Positions 10,935 to 22,721 of a DNA stretch of 64,000 nucleotides are shown here, piece after piece; positions within the stretch are counted from its first letter, which is position 1; each line of letters starts with the position of its first letter. Position numbers and translations under genes: made by a program. Origin of the DNA: Adenophora triphylla var. japonica. Its lineage: Eukaryota > Streptophyta > Magnoliopsida > Asterales > Campanulaceae. The DNA lies in NCBI GenBank assembly GCA_022495995.1, contig JAFEMH010002345.1:1-64000 (forward strand), given 5' to 3'. The notes below the pieces were generated by a model that was not told where the DNA came from, ran no database searches, and saw nothing but the letters and a program-made list of their open reading frames with translations.

Positions 10935-13477
10935 AGAGATCCGAGATTAGGCATCACGAATTTGTGGGGCGAGAGGAACAATGGAGTCAGTGCAGTAGGC
11001 GGAAGGCGGAGCTTCTTGGCGATCGGCTCGGCGATACGCGCTTTCATTTCCTTGTGTTGCTCCATGAACCGGGCCGAGATGAGGGTCTTGTGGTGGAACC
11101 ATGGCATTCGAGCTAGTGGGTGAGCTAGAGAGGAGCTACCCTTTGGCGAGCGGGCGGGTGGAGAGAACGGCCGATCCGGGGGCGTAGGTGAAAACTTGTC
11201 TGGGGCGAGTTACCACAGGGAGGCATGAGTAGGAGCTTGGGCGAAGGGATAGAACCTTGCGGCTTCTTTGTTGATTTTCAAGCGGCAAAGTAGGTGGTGG
11301 CGGCTCCGATGTAGCCGAATAACTTGGATTTCAGTGGGGCCCGTAAGTAGGCTTGAGTGCGGGAGCTGTTGTCCGGATTGTTGAATTGCATGCTGTGGTG
11401 AAGGTGTGTAACACGAGAATCTGCGGTCACTGGTGATTCGGATGACACCGGGATGGAGGCTTGGTAACCCATAGAAGTCCAGTGAGGAATGGATTTGTGT
11501 GAGGAGCTTGGTGAACTAGTGCATTACGAGGAGGGCTCTGGCGTGGCCCCGAGAACCAAGTTGTGGCGGCATTCGGCTGTGGTACATTGTGGCCCTTTAA
11601 TTTGATTGCTGCGAAGGCCGGATTGATCGGTTCCAAGCGTGGCGGGATCCCGTTAGCTATGGCATTCGAGATAGCCCAAACCATGAGAAGACATTAAATC
11701 TTGATTTTGCCCCAGCTTTGTGCCGTCGGGCTGCATGGATCCGGTGGTACGTGGTTGGGGAGGCTGGTGACCCGAAAATCGAGGAGCATGGGATTACGGT
11801 AGTGGCACCATAGGAGGTGGGTGGCGGCATCTGGTGTAGTCGGGCGGCGAGAGTGGGGTTGGCATCCTCGTCTTCTTCCACGGTGAAGGTGCCATCGGGA
11901 TTGAGGTGGCGGCCGGACCGTGGCTCTTAATAGCCTCCATAAAGTGTTTATTTGTGCTTCTGTCGTAACCTCATACGTTACGCTAGCTTGATTCCCTTTG
12001 TTGCTCTGTACGAGGGGTCCGGGAGGCGGAGTGACGTTATCTCCATCATTACCGGGCGATGCGAGACATTACGAAACCCGGAGTCGGAACAAACGGCGAA
12101 GGCGATGACGCGCTTGACTCTTCCCAACTAATCAAACGATGACCGGTGCTCGAAACCAAGCTTTGTGCGGAGGCTGCGGGGAAAAGGCAAGAGGGTTCGA
12201 GATGTGCAGGAATGAAAGAGGGCAGTGTTTGGGCTTTGGGCTCATGCGACATGCGATTATTTGTTCACGTTTACTTAAAACATGTTTTATTAACCTAATC
12301 GGTTGGAAAAGATTGCTCTTCTTTTCGCAAACTACTGCGGATCTGGATCGGTGGGCCCGTCACTACGTCTATAAGCCCCTCGTATTCCACTGTATTTCGA
12401 CCTCCCGGGGTGGGACGGCCCGGGCGAGGTCCTATAGGGCAAGCGGGTCCCACCGGCCGAAAGAAAACGATCCTAAAAGTCGGCGGGTAATCGAGTCTTA
12501 ACGAGCATTCGATGTAAATTACGGACAAAGGCGCGTTTAAAGTCGAGATCATGTCAGGGGCTCGACGAAAAGTCGGCATGATTTGGGTGATAAATGTCCA
12601 AAATTGATCTTGACTTGTCGTCGGTTAAGCGTAATTAGGCATGGAGTAATCATTAATCCTTGATGACTCGGTGTCGATCTTTGGGAGTCGATGTATAATT
12701 TGTGCCGATCGAGCCGAAGTCAGCGCCGGTCAATATCTTGGTCAAAGTCTGCGGCGGAAAACCGGCGAGAACTTCGGCGATTAGGGTCCCGAAAGATATT
12801 GAGTCGGTATGCCGACAAAGGCTTGAAAGGAAAGGTCTATACACGAGACGGGGCATGACACGAGACCGGACTAAAAACCAACGGGTCTCGGACAAAGTGT
12901 GTCACGGACAAGTGCATAGTCGACACGAGGCTCCATGGGATGTTTGGGTAGTCCTGTGCTCATCAGAGGCGTAATAAGACCAAACGGACCGCGACAAGGA
13001 TTTCCCGGGTTAGGGACGTAGTGTGCGGTGTACGGTCACGTGCGCGTAGTGTGCTGCGATCTATGTTCTTTTACGAGTAAAATAGAAATTTTTTATGTGT
13101 CTTAAAAATATGATGCATGATTTTTTTGAAAATTTTCTTTTTGAAAATCCTTTTTTTTTGAAATTTAATGAACACATAAGCACGTAAGCACGAAAATTCC
13201 GACAGTTAGGGACATGATTCCGACAGTCAAAATTTTGACTTTCTCCGAGGCGGCCAAAACAACACGAAAAATGTGCAAAAATCAACACACACACACAAAT
13301 GATTTTCAAAGCCGGGACGGAAGCTTGACCCTCAAAAGCTTTTTTTTTTTAAAACGGTGATACCGGTACGTGGGATTGTTAAACCACAATTTATCCCCGA
13401 CTCATGTTAGGAGGCGATAACGGGAAGTTTAATGGTTTCCACCAATATACCAAATACCATTTTTTTAGAAAAAGCTT
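10935..13477 (-). other. Gag N-terminal region and 5' leader of the minus-strand Tat element
   Basis: From 13,477 down to about 12,250 this should be untranslated leader; from there to 10,935, gag N-terminal sequence rich in Pro and Ser (for example 12,049-12,252 and 11,657-11,881), without a conserved domain. A short inverted repeat sits in the leader: AGTCGAGATCA (12,541) and TTGATCTTGACT (12,604). A related sequence forms a much longer hairpin in the leader of element C (57.5-57.8 kb). Confidence 0.45.
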
Positions 13478-13497
13478 AGTCCCCAGCGGAGTCGCCA
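13478..13497 (-). other. Primer binding site, tRNA-Arg type
   Basis: The minus strand reads TGGCGACTCCGCTGGGGACT immediately inside the LTR end. It equals the primer sites at 55,330 and 57,128 and, from memory, is complementary to the 3' end of a plant tRNA-Arg including CCA. Use of tRNA-Arg is typical of Tat/Ogre elements. One base separates it from the LTR end (CACA-G-TGG), as in element C. Confidence 0.85.
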
Positions 13498-13498
13498 C

Positions 13499-15271
13499 TG
13501 TGATGATGTGTCGCCATTTCGCGGGAAAAAATTCGATTTTTCGCGTTTCTTTGAAAAAAAACCAAATAAAACTCGAGAAAAAGAACGGAGTCGCCACGCC
13601 ATTTTTGTTTTAAGGGCCAAAACTTTGAAAAAAGCCCGAGATCAGAAATTTGGGTTCGGAGGTCATGTTACACGCCGAGAAGGACGTTAGTGTGCACCCG
13701 GAATGCCTCGTAAAACGAGTCTTCCAAGCTGAAAATCATTTGTATGTGTGTGTGTGTGTTTTGGCCAAAATAATTTGAAACTCAGAAAAGTAAAAATTGG
13801 GATATCTTTTTAAGACTTTAAACTGATCCCATGATTTTTTGGAAGATTTTTGGATTGAGATTTGGTACTCAAAAGACCTTTTGAAGTTGAGAGCCACTTC
13901 TGCCAGAATGAAAAAGGCAGTGGACCTTTGATTTTGAAATGGATTCAAGGGTCTTAAAACTTCATAATCTGGATAAACTCAGAGAATGAAAGTTGTTCCA
14001 GACACCTTAAATAAGATTTGTGCGAAGGAATTTTCCATTTTGGAGAAGATTTGAGGGGTCAAAACCTTCTGGAAATCTCAGATATGCAATCTGGATTTCC
14101 AGAAGCTGATGAACTAGCCTCTAAAAGAAAATTTGATAAGAGGAGTTTTACTCACCCAAAAAATAAAGTAAAAATATTTCTGGAAAGCTCTGGATGTTGG
14201 CTACAAAAAGTGTTTTGTAGTCAACACCAAATTCCAAGTTTATCTGTGTCCAAAAATTAAGACAATGGACTGGGATCTGGGAAAATTGCTACTGGACAGC
14301 AACTTCTCAAGAAAGAAAATATGATTTTAAGGGGGGTTTTGCATCCATGCTTGTCCCCATTTCCCTAGGTTTTGGTTAGTGATCACTTGACATTTTAGTG
14401 GTGAATCAACTATACCAAACCATCCTTGGGGTACATTAGGACTAAGCACTTCATTTGCTTGGGAAGGGGATTTTTATCCTTTGAAAATGAGATTTGATGC
14501 TTGAAAATGTTTTTTAGGGTTTTGAAAATGTGTTTTCTTTGCAAGAAAGTAAGAGAACTTGAAAATAATGTTGATCCTTGTAGAAGATCATCCATGGAGA
14601 TGAACTTCCATGGTGATCTTCTTGGATCTAAGACAAGAAGATGAATGAACTACATTTTGTAGTTTGAAAATGCATGCATGGATGAGAGATTTAGGGTAAG
14701 AAGAGGGAGGTTATACCTATCTTCTTTGTATTTTGTTGCTTTGGCTTGAATATATGAGTGTTTGAGGCTTGAATGCAAGAGTGTTTGGGTTTGATTTGAG
14801 TGAGTGAAAGTTGGGAAGATTCAAGAGAAAAAGGTGACAATTCTTAAAGAATTCTCACTGTTTTCTCGAGTATATTCGCCAGATACTATGAATTGTGCTC
14901 TTGTTCCTCCTTATTTTTGTATTTGGAGGGCTCAATTTATAGCCCTCTGAAAATTGCAATCTCATCCGCACGGATAGGACTGCGGCGTGCCTTGTTCATT
15001 AAATCTTTGCTCCAGGCTTTGGACAAGGGGAATAATCTTTTTTAAAATTCAAATTAACCAGCCAGATTATGTTTCCAGCCATTTCTTTTTTTGGTTTTTC
15101 TTATTTCTTTTGCTTTTTTTATTCTTTTCCTTGGTTTATCTTTTTGTGGCAATCCCCATTTTGCCCTCACTTTGTTAGAAAAGTTAGGAATGTTAGGAAT
15201 TGTTAGAAATGTTATAACTTTCGTTAATTTTCTAACGAAAATTCTAACAAGCTCAAATTGGAGCACTTACA
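13499..15271 (-). repeat. 5' LTR of the minus-strand Tat element
   Basis: On the minus strand it begins TGTAAGTGCTCC at 15,271 and ends CACA at 13,499, one base before the primer site. The start matches LTR A and B (TGTAAGTACCC) at 52,908 and 53,935. Length is 1,773 bp. It contains a TATA box (14,931-14,945), an upstream palindrome ATCCGCACGGAT (14,964-14,975), and the U5 motif GGCGTGGCGACTC at 13,588-13,600. Plus-strand and minus-strand ORFs within it are not genes. Confidence 0.8.
14931..14975 (-). promoter_or_regulatory. LTR promoter: TATA box with upstream CCG-NN-CGG palindrome
   Basis: Minus strand GGGCTATAAATTGAG supplies the TATA box. Nineteen bases further upstream is the perfect palindrome ATCCG-CA-CGGAT. 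All three plus-strand Tat LTRs have the same arrangement with other arm sequences. Promoter role is inferred from position in the LTR. Confidence 0.6.
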
Positions 15272-15761
15272 GCCGGACTATAAATGAGGAAAAGTTCCAT
15301 CTCGCCTTAAGGGCATGAACATAAGTCGCTATAAAAGAGATCTCTATCTCGCCTAAATGACAGGAAAAGAGGGTTTTCAAGGAAAGATATGAGGCAAAAA
15401 GAGGGAAATTATTCTAAGTGAGAAGCAAGGAAAGATCAAAAAAGAGCTAAAATCAGCGACAAGATGAGTCGCATAATATGTACTGTAAGTAAAGTCGCCT
15501 AAAGACGACTTCACTTTTTCGATGGGAGTATATGTGTATGGTGGTATCTCGCCTAAGGAAAGAAGGTAAAGAGTTTTTGATGAATTATCAAAACAATGAA
15601 TGATGAAACAAGTAAAGCATAAAAGTAAAGGGGCAAGCACGAAGGCCGCGAATGTACATTGTTTAAAGGCACGCAGGCCCCAAAAGAAAAGAAAGTAAAT
15701 TGTTTAGCCACCATGGCAAGTTACAAAAGTTGTTCAAAGTAAGCTAAGTATTAAAGGAAAA
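15272..15761. other. 3' flank of the extra-ORF gene
   Basis: Purine-rich on the plus strand, with recurring TCGCCTAA phrases (about 15,350, 15,494 and 15,549). No gene seen. The minus-strand Tat LTR ends at 15,271, so this is the left edge of the sequence into which it inserted. Confidence 0.4.
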
Positions 15762-18700
15762 TTAAGCTGAGGCATTGGGATCATCAGTTGGTGCGGCTTG
15801 AGTTGAGCTTGAAGTCGCTAGGGCAAGAGCTTTGGCATCATCCAATTGTTTATGCTTATGTTCAAGAAGATCGCCCCACAAAGCAACAGTGTTTGGTTCT
15901 TGAACAAGAGGGGGAGTCCAAGGCAACTTACCCAGCAATGCATCTTCATCAGCAAGGTCTTTAAGTTCTTCTGGAGTAAAAGGAACCAAGGAATGACCAC
16001 GACGACATACCTCGCTGAAAATCGGCTCTGATCCCCAGTGGGCAAGTCGTTCAATTGTGATAGCGGGAATATCATTGATATCAGCTGCTGCGGCCCGCAT
16101 AACTTGAAGAGAAGTCTAGTTCCCAATATCAGCAATATCATCTGTCAATTGAGCCACATCAGCATTCAGAGAAGCAATTTCTGCGGTTTTCCCAGTCAGC
16201 TCTTCTTTCAACCTAGTAATCTCGTCTTGGAAAGATTGAATGTCGGCTACATGAGTTTCTTTCAAGGTTTCATTCTCGCTCCTCAATTTGGCGGCATTCT
16301 CTTTAACAGAGTTAAGTTCAGTGGTGGCAGCGGCGAGATCGGCTTTAGCGGCATTAAGATCAGTAAGGGTATGATCAAGTTGATTCTGGGAAGTAGTCAA
16401 GTCGGTCTTTAATTTGTCGCGCTCTCCCTCCAAGTTTTTGATCGTGGCTTCCCGCCGTGTGACTCTACCCTTAAGGGTATCCTTGTCTCGCCTCAGAGTT
16501 TGGTTAATGGCTCTCAAGTTCGCGGATTCATTATCAAGGCGAGTATTCGCTTCGCTGATTCCCATGATGGAGGCTCCTAACTGAGAAGGATAATAGTTGA
16601 AGGTTAAGAAGTAACAATGAATAAAGCTAAGACTAATCAATGAAAGAAAGAACAACGTACCAATGAAAAATAAATTCCTGCTTGACAGGCGGCATGACTA
16701 GGATCCATTTGGGCAACGCGTTGCACCTGAGTTTGGTCTCTAGCTCGAATCAAAGCTGAGCTACCTAAGAGACATTCTTCCGAGCTGCGAGTTTCCTCTA
16801 TAAGCCCCTTTATGCGGGGAACTTTAGCAATCTCTTTACTGAGTTCGAAAAGCCCTGCAAAATCAATGGGCTTCGAAAAGTTTTCTTGAAGCCAGCTTGG
16901 GGAAGGAAGAGCAGAAGAAATATTTGGGTCGCACGGAGTGGAAGGAGAATTAGAGACATTGGTAAGGTCGCGAACTTCCATCTCGCGGGAAGGAGGAATT
17001 TCAGTTTGATTGGGCTCAGTAATGTTGATTTCCAAAGAAGGAGAATTGGATGGAACAGGGTCAGAGGGAAGAATCTCGATATTTTCAGTTGCTGGTGTGA
17101 CGTTGATTGGCGGGATAACAGTTGGTGAAACATTGATCTCAGTAGTTGGCGAGATAGAAACTGGTGGGAGATTAGCTTCAGCAGATGGAGGAGCTGAGAC
17201 GGCAACAGGATTTGGTGGGATGATTTCTTGAGAAGGAGGGGCGACATTTGTCGACACAGAAGCGATTCTTTTTTGTCGTTTGGCACAGGCAGCTGGGTTA
17301 GTGGGCCTAGCTCTGCCCTTAGCTGTGTTTTGAGCTCTTTCCAAGGCTATTTCTTCAGTATCTTTTCCGTCGCGAGATATTGGCAGAGGAAGATTGTCGG
17401 GAAGAAGAGCAAGGGCAATGTCGCGAGCATTGGCCATTTGTTTTCTTCTTTTGTCGGTTTCTAGGTTGGCGGCTTGGCGACTGTCCATTGATTTGGCACG
17501 ATGATCTGAAAGCAAGTAAAAGGAAGTCAAGAGTTATAGTAATTCAAATGTGAGCCAAAGTAAATAAAGAATAAGGTTAAAAAGGAAACATACAAAGAGT
17601 AGTATTCATTGCGGTACGATTCGAGTACCACTTGCGGTGGCATTCATGAGCGTACTTGTTGCCAGAGTGTCGCTCCCATCCATCGAAGTAAACATGTCTT
17701 ATTGGAACCCGGGGTGGGATGCGAGGCAAGTTGTCAGCGAGACCAACTTGATCGAGTAACCCTCTATCTCGCAGAATGCCTCTCCAGGAGATGAGAGATT
17801 GGGGTGTATCATCAGAAGAATTTTCGGGTAAGGCAACTAAGGCATGAATGGCGTCACAAAGGGCATTGTCGCCAGTAGTAGAAGCATCTTTGTTTTCGAC
17901 TTGGGGTTTGATGGGAAGGAGGTCAGCGGAATGAGACCACCCAACGCGAGAGACAACGAAGAGGGGGTCGCTCATCCATTCATGAACTTTTGTAGGTAAA
18001 GGAGTGAGGACTTTGGGACCTGGATGATATTGGAGGGAAAGGCGAGTTTCCACTATCCCGCTGGAAAGTTTGTTAGTTTGCTTATATCCAGGAAATAAAG
18101 AAATTAAAGCAGTAACTGTGGGTTCCTTCCTCAGAGCGCGGCATATGGTAATGAAAGCGGTAATTATTCTTATAGCATTGGGATGAACTTCGGTTATCAT
18201 GGCTTGGGCCTTATACAAGACTTCGCAAAGAAAAGGATCAAGGGGGATCCTAAGGCCGGCTTTGAGTTGGGAAGGAAAGATTACTATGCCCTCCCTCATC
18301 TCTCTTAAGTAGGCAAGGGAGGTATCTCCCTGATAATCAGAAATGCGGTATATTGAACTATCAATGTGGTAAAGTCTATGCCAATCAGTGATGGGGTTAG
18401 GAGTAAGGGAGCTTGTGTCTGGTGCAAGTGAAGATCCCGCCTCAGCATGAGCGGGATTGGTAAAAGAGGTACCTTCATGAAGATTGAGATTTTGAACCCG
18501 GTGGAAGGGGATTCTTTGGAAGTCGCCGCGGGAGAAGATGTCGCTTGATCAGTCATCTCTCGAGAATCACTGGAAGAAGAAGAAGATAGGATAGATTTAT
18601 AATGTGTCCTACGTTTGGAAAAAGGGTCAGCGACACAATGAGATTCGAATGAGTCGCTTAAATTGGGGTCATATTTATCTTTGATAAACCTGACCAATTC

Positions 18701-18931
18701 TCTATGGGAAGTGAAAATATGAGACATAGGGGCTGAAGGGGAAAGGAAAAAGCGACCTTTGATTTCAAGGGAATTAATAATTGAAGGATCTACCCAGTTT
18801 TCAACTAACAACCTAATTATGTCGGCCTTGGGCAGTCTTGCCCAAGTAGTTTGCAGGCGCCTATATAAGTCGCCTGAAACTTGACATCTTCCGTACTTAA
18901 CCCGCCTAGCACAGTTTTTGTATCTCGCCAT
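15762..18931 (-). pseudogene. Extra-ORF gene of gypsy type (Transposase_28-like plus coiled coil), with introns
   Basis: Starting at the ATG at 18,931, it has a first exon of about 1.3 kb with PLDPFLCEVL and QAMITEVHPNAIRII, the pattern of the plant family PF04195 (putative gypsy-type transposon), then KPQVENKD and HRKWYSNRT. Introns fit at about 17,594-17,508 (GTATGT...TTTCAG) and 16,659-16,583 (GTACGT...TCTCAG). Exon 2 is Pro/Ser-rich; exon 3 is a long coiled coil (16,583-16,120) and an acidic tail. Two lesions are visible: a one-base frame change near 18,490 and an in-frame TAG at 16,116-16,118. Such proteins occur as extra ORFs, often antisense, in Tat elements; function is unknown. Confidence 0.7.
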
Positions 18932-19512
18932 GAAGGGTAGTTTGGGAAAAAAAATTTATGAGACAAAGGATTGTTATCCTTTGCCGAAACTCTTGGCGAA
19001 TGGCCAGCCGTCCAAAGAAAATGATACTATTGTTAGTGATGCATTAATAACAACTTTTAGATTTTTATGAAGGTTATTAATTATTATTTTTTGTCGGTTC
19101 AATCAAATCGAACAAAAATAATACTACTCCCTTTGTATCGTAAGAAATGTATTTAACTTGTCAATATTTTAAAGAAATGTATCATTGCATTGTCCTATTT
19201 TTTTAATTATAAATGTAATATATAATTCGAAACAAACAAAAAAATATTTATTATAAAAAAAGAGATTTAAAAAAAAAAAAAATTGAAATGCTGTTGACTC
19301 ACTCTTCCGATTTAATTAAGTGTTTTTTTTTCTTTTTTCTTTTTTTGGTACAAGACGAAAGTATCCAATTTAATTTAATTAGGGAAGTTTCTAGGATAAG
19401 AGTTGTTAGAATATTTTCTTCTTTTAATTGTGTTGCAATATTATAATATTATAATCACGTATCAATGTTCATTATTTTTCTTTATATATTGGATTGGTCA
19501 ATACTTCACCAC
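18932..19512. mobile_element. Intergenic DNA with a degenerate Stowaway-like MITE
   Basis: ACTACTCCCTTTGTATCGTA at about 19,124 resembles a Stowaway terminal repeat, and GGTACAAGACGAAAGTA at about 19,346-19,362 resembles its inverted partner. The rest is AT-rich, with A and T homopolymers. Ends are too diverged to set exactly. Confidence 0.35.
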
Positions 19513-19637
19513 TACATCCTGTCTAATTTTTGTGCCCACCCTTTATATAATTAGAAAATGTGCTTATTAATCTGTCCAAATATCCATTTTTGGATATAGA
19601 ACATAAATTAACATTCATTTTAAGACGGAAAGGGTAC
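19513..19637. mobile_element. Short degenerate Stowaway-like MITE
   Basis: TACATCCTGTCTAATTTT on the left and AAGACGGAAAGGGTA on the right form imperfect inverted ends bordered by TA. No coding capacity. The identification rests on the ends only. Confidence 0.35.
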
Positions 19638-20697
19638 GATAGGTATTAAAAAGGCATCCATATATGCGTGCAACTTCCTCCTTCTCCTTCTCTTGATAAA
19701 TGAATCTCCAAAATTTGAAACTGTTTTCAATATTTATTAGGTTGTAGGTCAGAGGCGGTATTAAAATAACCTGAAAGTCATCTCCTTTAAAAGTCAACCC
19801 GGTATAATAATACAATAATATAAATTTTACTAGCCTATAAGACTCCAAACTTGAAGCTTAAAAAGGTCAAGAGCCTCTTTATTAACCAAACCATAAGGTA
19901 AAACTGGTTACACAACATGTGAATTCTAATATTCAGATCCCTTCTTTGTTATTGAGGAATCTGGACCATTTACGAAATCACAAAATGAAAAAAAAAGAAA
20001 AGAAAAGAAAATAAAACAATTAATGTATTACGATTTACGAATATAAGAGCAAATGTTCGTAGCAGATATACACTTCATTTTGTGACTGATGAATGCTGGT
20101 GAAATATCCTCGACAAGCCTAAACACTACTATACACTACCTGCACATGATTTAAAATCAAATTAATACTCCGTAAAATAAAAGAGCATATAATTACCTTA
20201 CTGTTAAACAAACTAACCCGTCAGTGTGTCGCATGTAATGCAATGAAAATATATCATAAATCACAAAAAATGGTTTGCACAAATAGTCTAAGAAAGCAAC
20301 TCTGATACTTTAACTATACTCAGTTGAAAGGCCTTCTCATGAAGTCCTCAACTGGACAGATGTATTTAAGTGGATTGATTAAAAGTACTATGATGATAGA
20401 TTTCATAATCGTGAGGAAAAATTAAACTGACGTGTGAAGGATGTAATAATAACAAGTATTCAGTTAATTATTCATAATCACACAATATAATGCTAATAAC
20501 CCACAAAAGCTACTAGAGTGTCACTCGTTGCATAATCAACTGTCTTCCAATGCCCCAATTCCATGGTCAAACTTGAGTTTCCAAAGAGAGCAATGTAAAT
20601 GTCATGGCCTATGCCTTGTAAGACTATAATAATTTGTGTTTTTCCGTCCTCTTATATATGACTTTTTATGCATCTTCACAATGTTTTGTTTTAGTTA
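19638..20697. other. AT-rich intergenic DNA
   Basis: No coding frame, RNA gene or repeat end was recognised in this interval. Confidence 0.5.
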
Positions 20698-20882
20698 CTC
20701 CCTCCTTCCCAAAATGAATGACCATTTGGAATGTAAGGGTCATTTTGAAAATGTTGATTTTTAATAGAAAAAAAAAAAATCATAAACATTCCTGTTTTTC
20801 GCTCTCAAATTATAGTTTTGCAAAAATATAATGAACTATGAAAACTGGATAAAAAAGGACATTCAATTTGGGACGGAGGGAG
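20698..20882. mobile_element. Stowaway-type MITE
   Basis: Terminal inverted repeats CTCCCTCCTTCCCAAAATGA and, at the right, TTGGGACGGAGGGAG are flanked by TA on both sides (20,696-20,697 and 20,883-20,884). Length 185 bp and the TA target duplication are typical of Stowaway (Tc1/Mariner-derived) MITEs. It has no gene. Confidence 0.8.
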
Positions 20883-20884
20883 TA

Positions 20885-21468
20885 TCATGTAAGAAAGGAC
20901 TGATAAGTATTACAGACATCCTTCCACAGATTTGCAGTTTCTTTGACAACTTCAATAAATGAATGTTCCTCATGTGCTTCCAAGTTCCAAATATGATTCT
21001 GTCGAGGGCTGCCTGGTAGTAGACTTTGACACTTAAGTTCGGCTAAAGGTTGATGCTTCAATTATGGTAATTCTCACATTCAAAATCTTAAACCTATCTC
21101 ATAACTACATACTCAGCTCAGATTTAGCTTTAACCAAATTAATTAGAATCGGCTTCATGAATCAATATTCACAACTCCCATCAATCAAATGAAGATAATT
21201 ACTCGAGCCACAATCCTGCATATTCATCTTCGTCACTGTCATATTCTCTCCTATACCAGATTTACCAGATTTTTTCTATAGGTTTCATTTTCAATATTAT
21301 CTTTTCTAGTTTTATCACACATCCATCTTAGTAATTTTCATTTTGGCTAGACTCATTTCATTAGCATAGTTCTTTCTTGTTGGCTAAGATTTTGCTGCAT
21401 AAGAATAGCGGATCTATATAGTTGTTCAAGAAAAACTATTTTTTCACTCAACCAGATTTCATTCCATG
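20885..21468. other. Intergenic DNA
   Basis: No gene or repeat end recognised. Confidence 0.45.
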
Positions 21469-21667
21469 CAATGGCGAAGGCACATTAAGGCCATGGGGGT
21501 CATATGACCCACTTGAATTTTGAAATGTGTCACTTTAGTACCTTTAATTTTAGAGAAAATGGTTAAGTATCTTTATAAATTATGCTTTTGACCCCCTTCA
21601 GTTTATGTAAAAGTTGCACTATAATTTTTTTGACCCCTCACGAAAAATTTCTGGCTACGCCACTGAT
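21469..21667. mobile_element. MITE-like element with CARTGGCG termini
   Basis: The left end reads CAATGGCGAAGGCA and the right end reads TGGCTACGCCACTG, an imperfect inverted pair. The interior on the minus strand reads AGAAATTTTTCGTGAGGGGT, a phrase common in plant MITEs with these ends. No clear target duplication. No gene. Confidence 0.45.
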
Positions 21668-21770
21668 TACAACAACAACAACAACAACAAAGCCTTAGTC
21701 CCAAAATAATTTGGGGTCGGCTAACATGAATCCTCATAAGTAAAGCACACTATGTTTACTGGCTATCCAT
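21668..21770 (-). repeat. SINE-like 3' end with (TTG)n tail
   Basis: On the minus strand the sequence ends CCGACCCCAAATTATTTTGG, then GACTAAGGC, then a run of TTG triplets (plus strand ACAACAACAACAACAACAA at 21,671-21,689). This resembles the 3' end of Au-type plant SINEs. The 5' half with polymerase III boxes was not identified, so it may be truncated. Confidence 0.5.
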
Positions 21771-22721
21771 CCTACTCAACTATTTTTCAAAAAGAAAAAA
21801 GATCAATGTTTTCTTCAAAAAGTATTACATTAGCACCTTCTAGTCAATAATATTTTTCTGGTTATACACCAAAATAATTTCAACCTAGTCGTCCTCACAC
21901 TACATCTTTGCGATGCTTGCCATCAAACTCAGTAAAAACTTGCATACACACAAAAGGCACTCAGATAGTCCAAAAGCAAACTATCATACAGATGGACAGA
22001 TACTCATCAGACTTGATTACAAGGAAATTTGAAGCAAAAACAACCAGTTTTTTTTTTCAGCAAGATGCATCTCGCTTTTCCGACAGGTAACTTATCAAAC
22101 TTCCCTAACAACATAGACGATTTTATCCTTAATTTTCTCAATATTAAGAAGGCGGCAAACCAGAGTCCATAGGTCAAAATCCATCCACATCTAGCTTTAG
22201 CAGAAAATGTATATCAATACACAGTACCAAAACTAGAGTTGTTTTGGGATCATACGATAAAACTGTACATAGAGATTTGCATACATGTCTAAAGAAAATC
22301 CAATAACAATATGGAAGGGAAATGTTCCCTTCTGTGCATATGCTCTATCAAATTCATCCAAAGAACTTAACCGGAAACACAAATGTGCAACCTGAATTCT
22401 GAAACAAGACCCAATAATAAGCTACACAGAAGTTCACTACGCGCAGTGAAAAAAGGCTAATTCACATGGGGCTCCCTCGCACTTAGGTACCTTAAACTCA
22501 ACAATTTTAAGTCTGGCAATTTTTTAAGTATTATTCAATGATATTCTCTCAATCCCTACAAACTTTAGGAAATAGAAGAAAACTGATCACATAGTACAAT
22601 AAAAAAGAAATGAACTTTTAAGAGTGCACATACTAACTTAATCAGAAATGCACAAATAACCCTGCAACGGCAATGAAAACATACCTCAATTTTTCGGAAA
22701 CGGAAACCAGCAAAGCAAAAA
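21771..22721. other. Intergenic DNA downstream of the RING-H2 gene
   Basis: No coding frame was recognised. The right part should hold the 3' UTR of the minus-strand E3 gene. Confidence 0.45.

Larger units (their letters stand above)
1..15271 (-). mobile_element. Degenerate Tat-type Ty3/gypsy retrotransposon, 5' LTR to beyond window edge
   Basis: Read on the minus strand, the order is 5' LTR (13,499-15,271), tRNA-Arg-type primer site, leader, gag remnant near 10.8 kb, protease C-terminal remnant near 7.6 kb, G-patch near 7.4 kb, pre-RT linker at 6.3-6.5 kb and integrase at 5.6-6.3 kb. RT and both RNase H domains are missing. A plus-strand ORF lies beyond integrase, as known for Tat elements with extra antisense ORFs. 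No 3' LTR is seen, so the element probably continues left of the window. Frames break every 100-300 bases. The family assignment is inferred from domain order, primer site and resemblance to the better preserved element at 56-64 kb. Confidence 0.8.
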
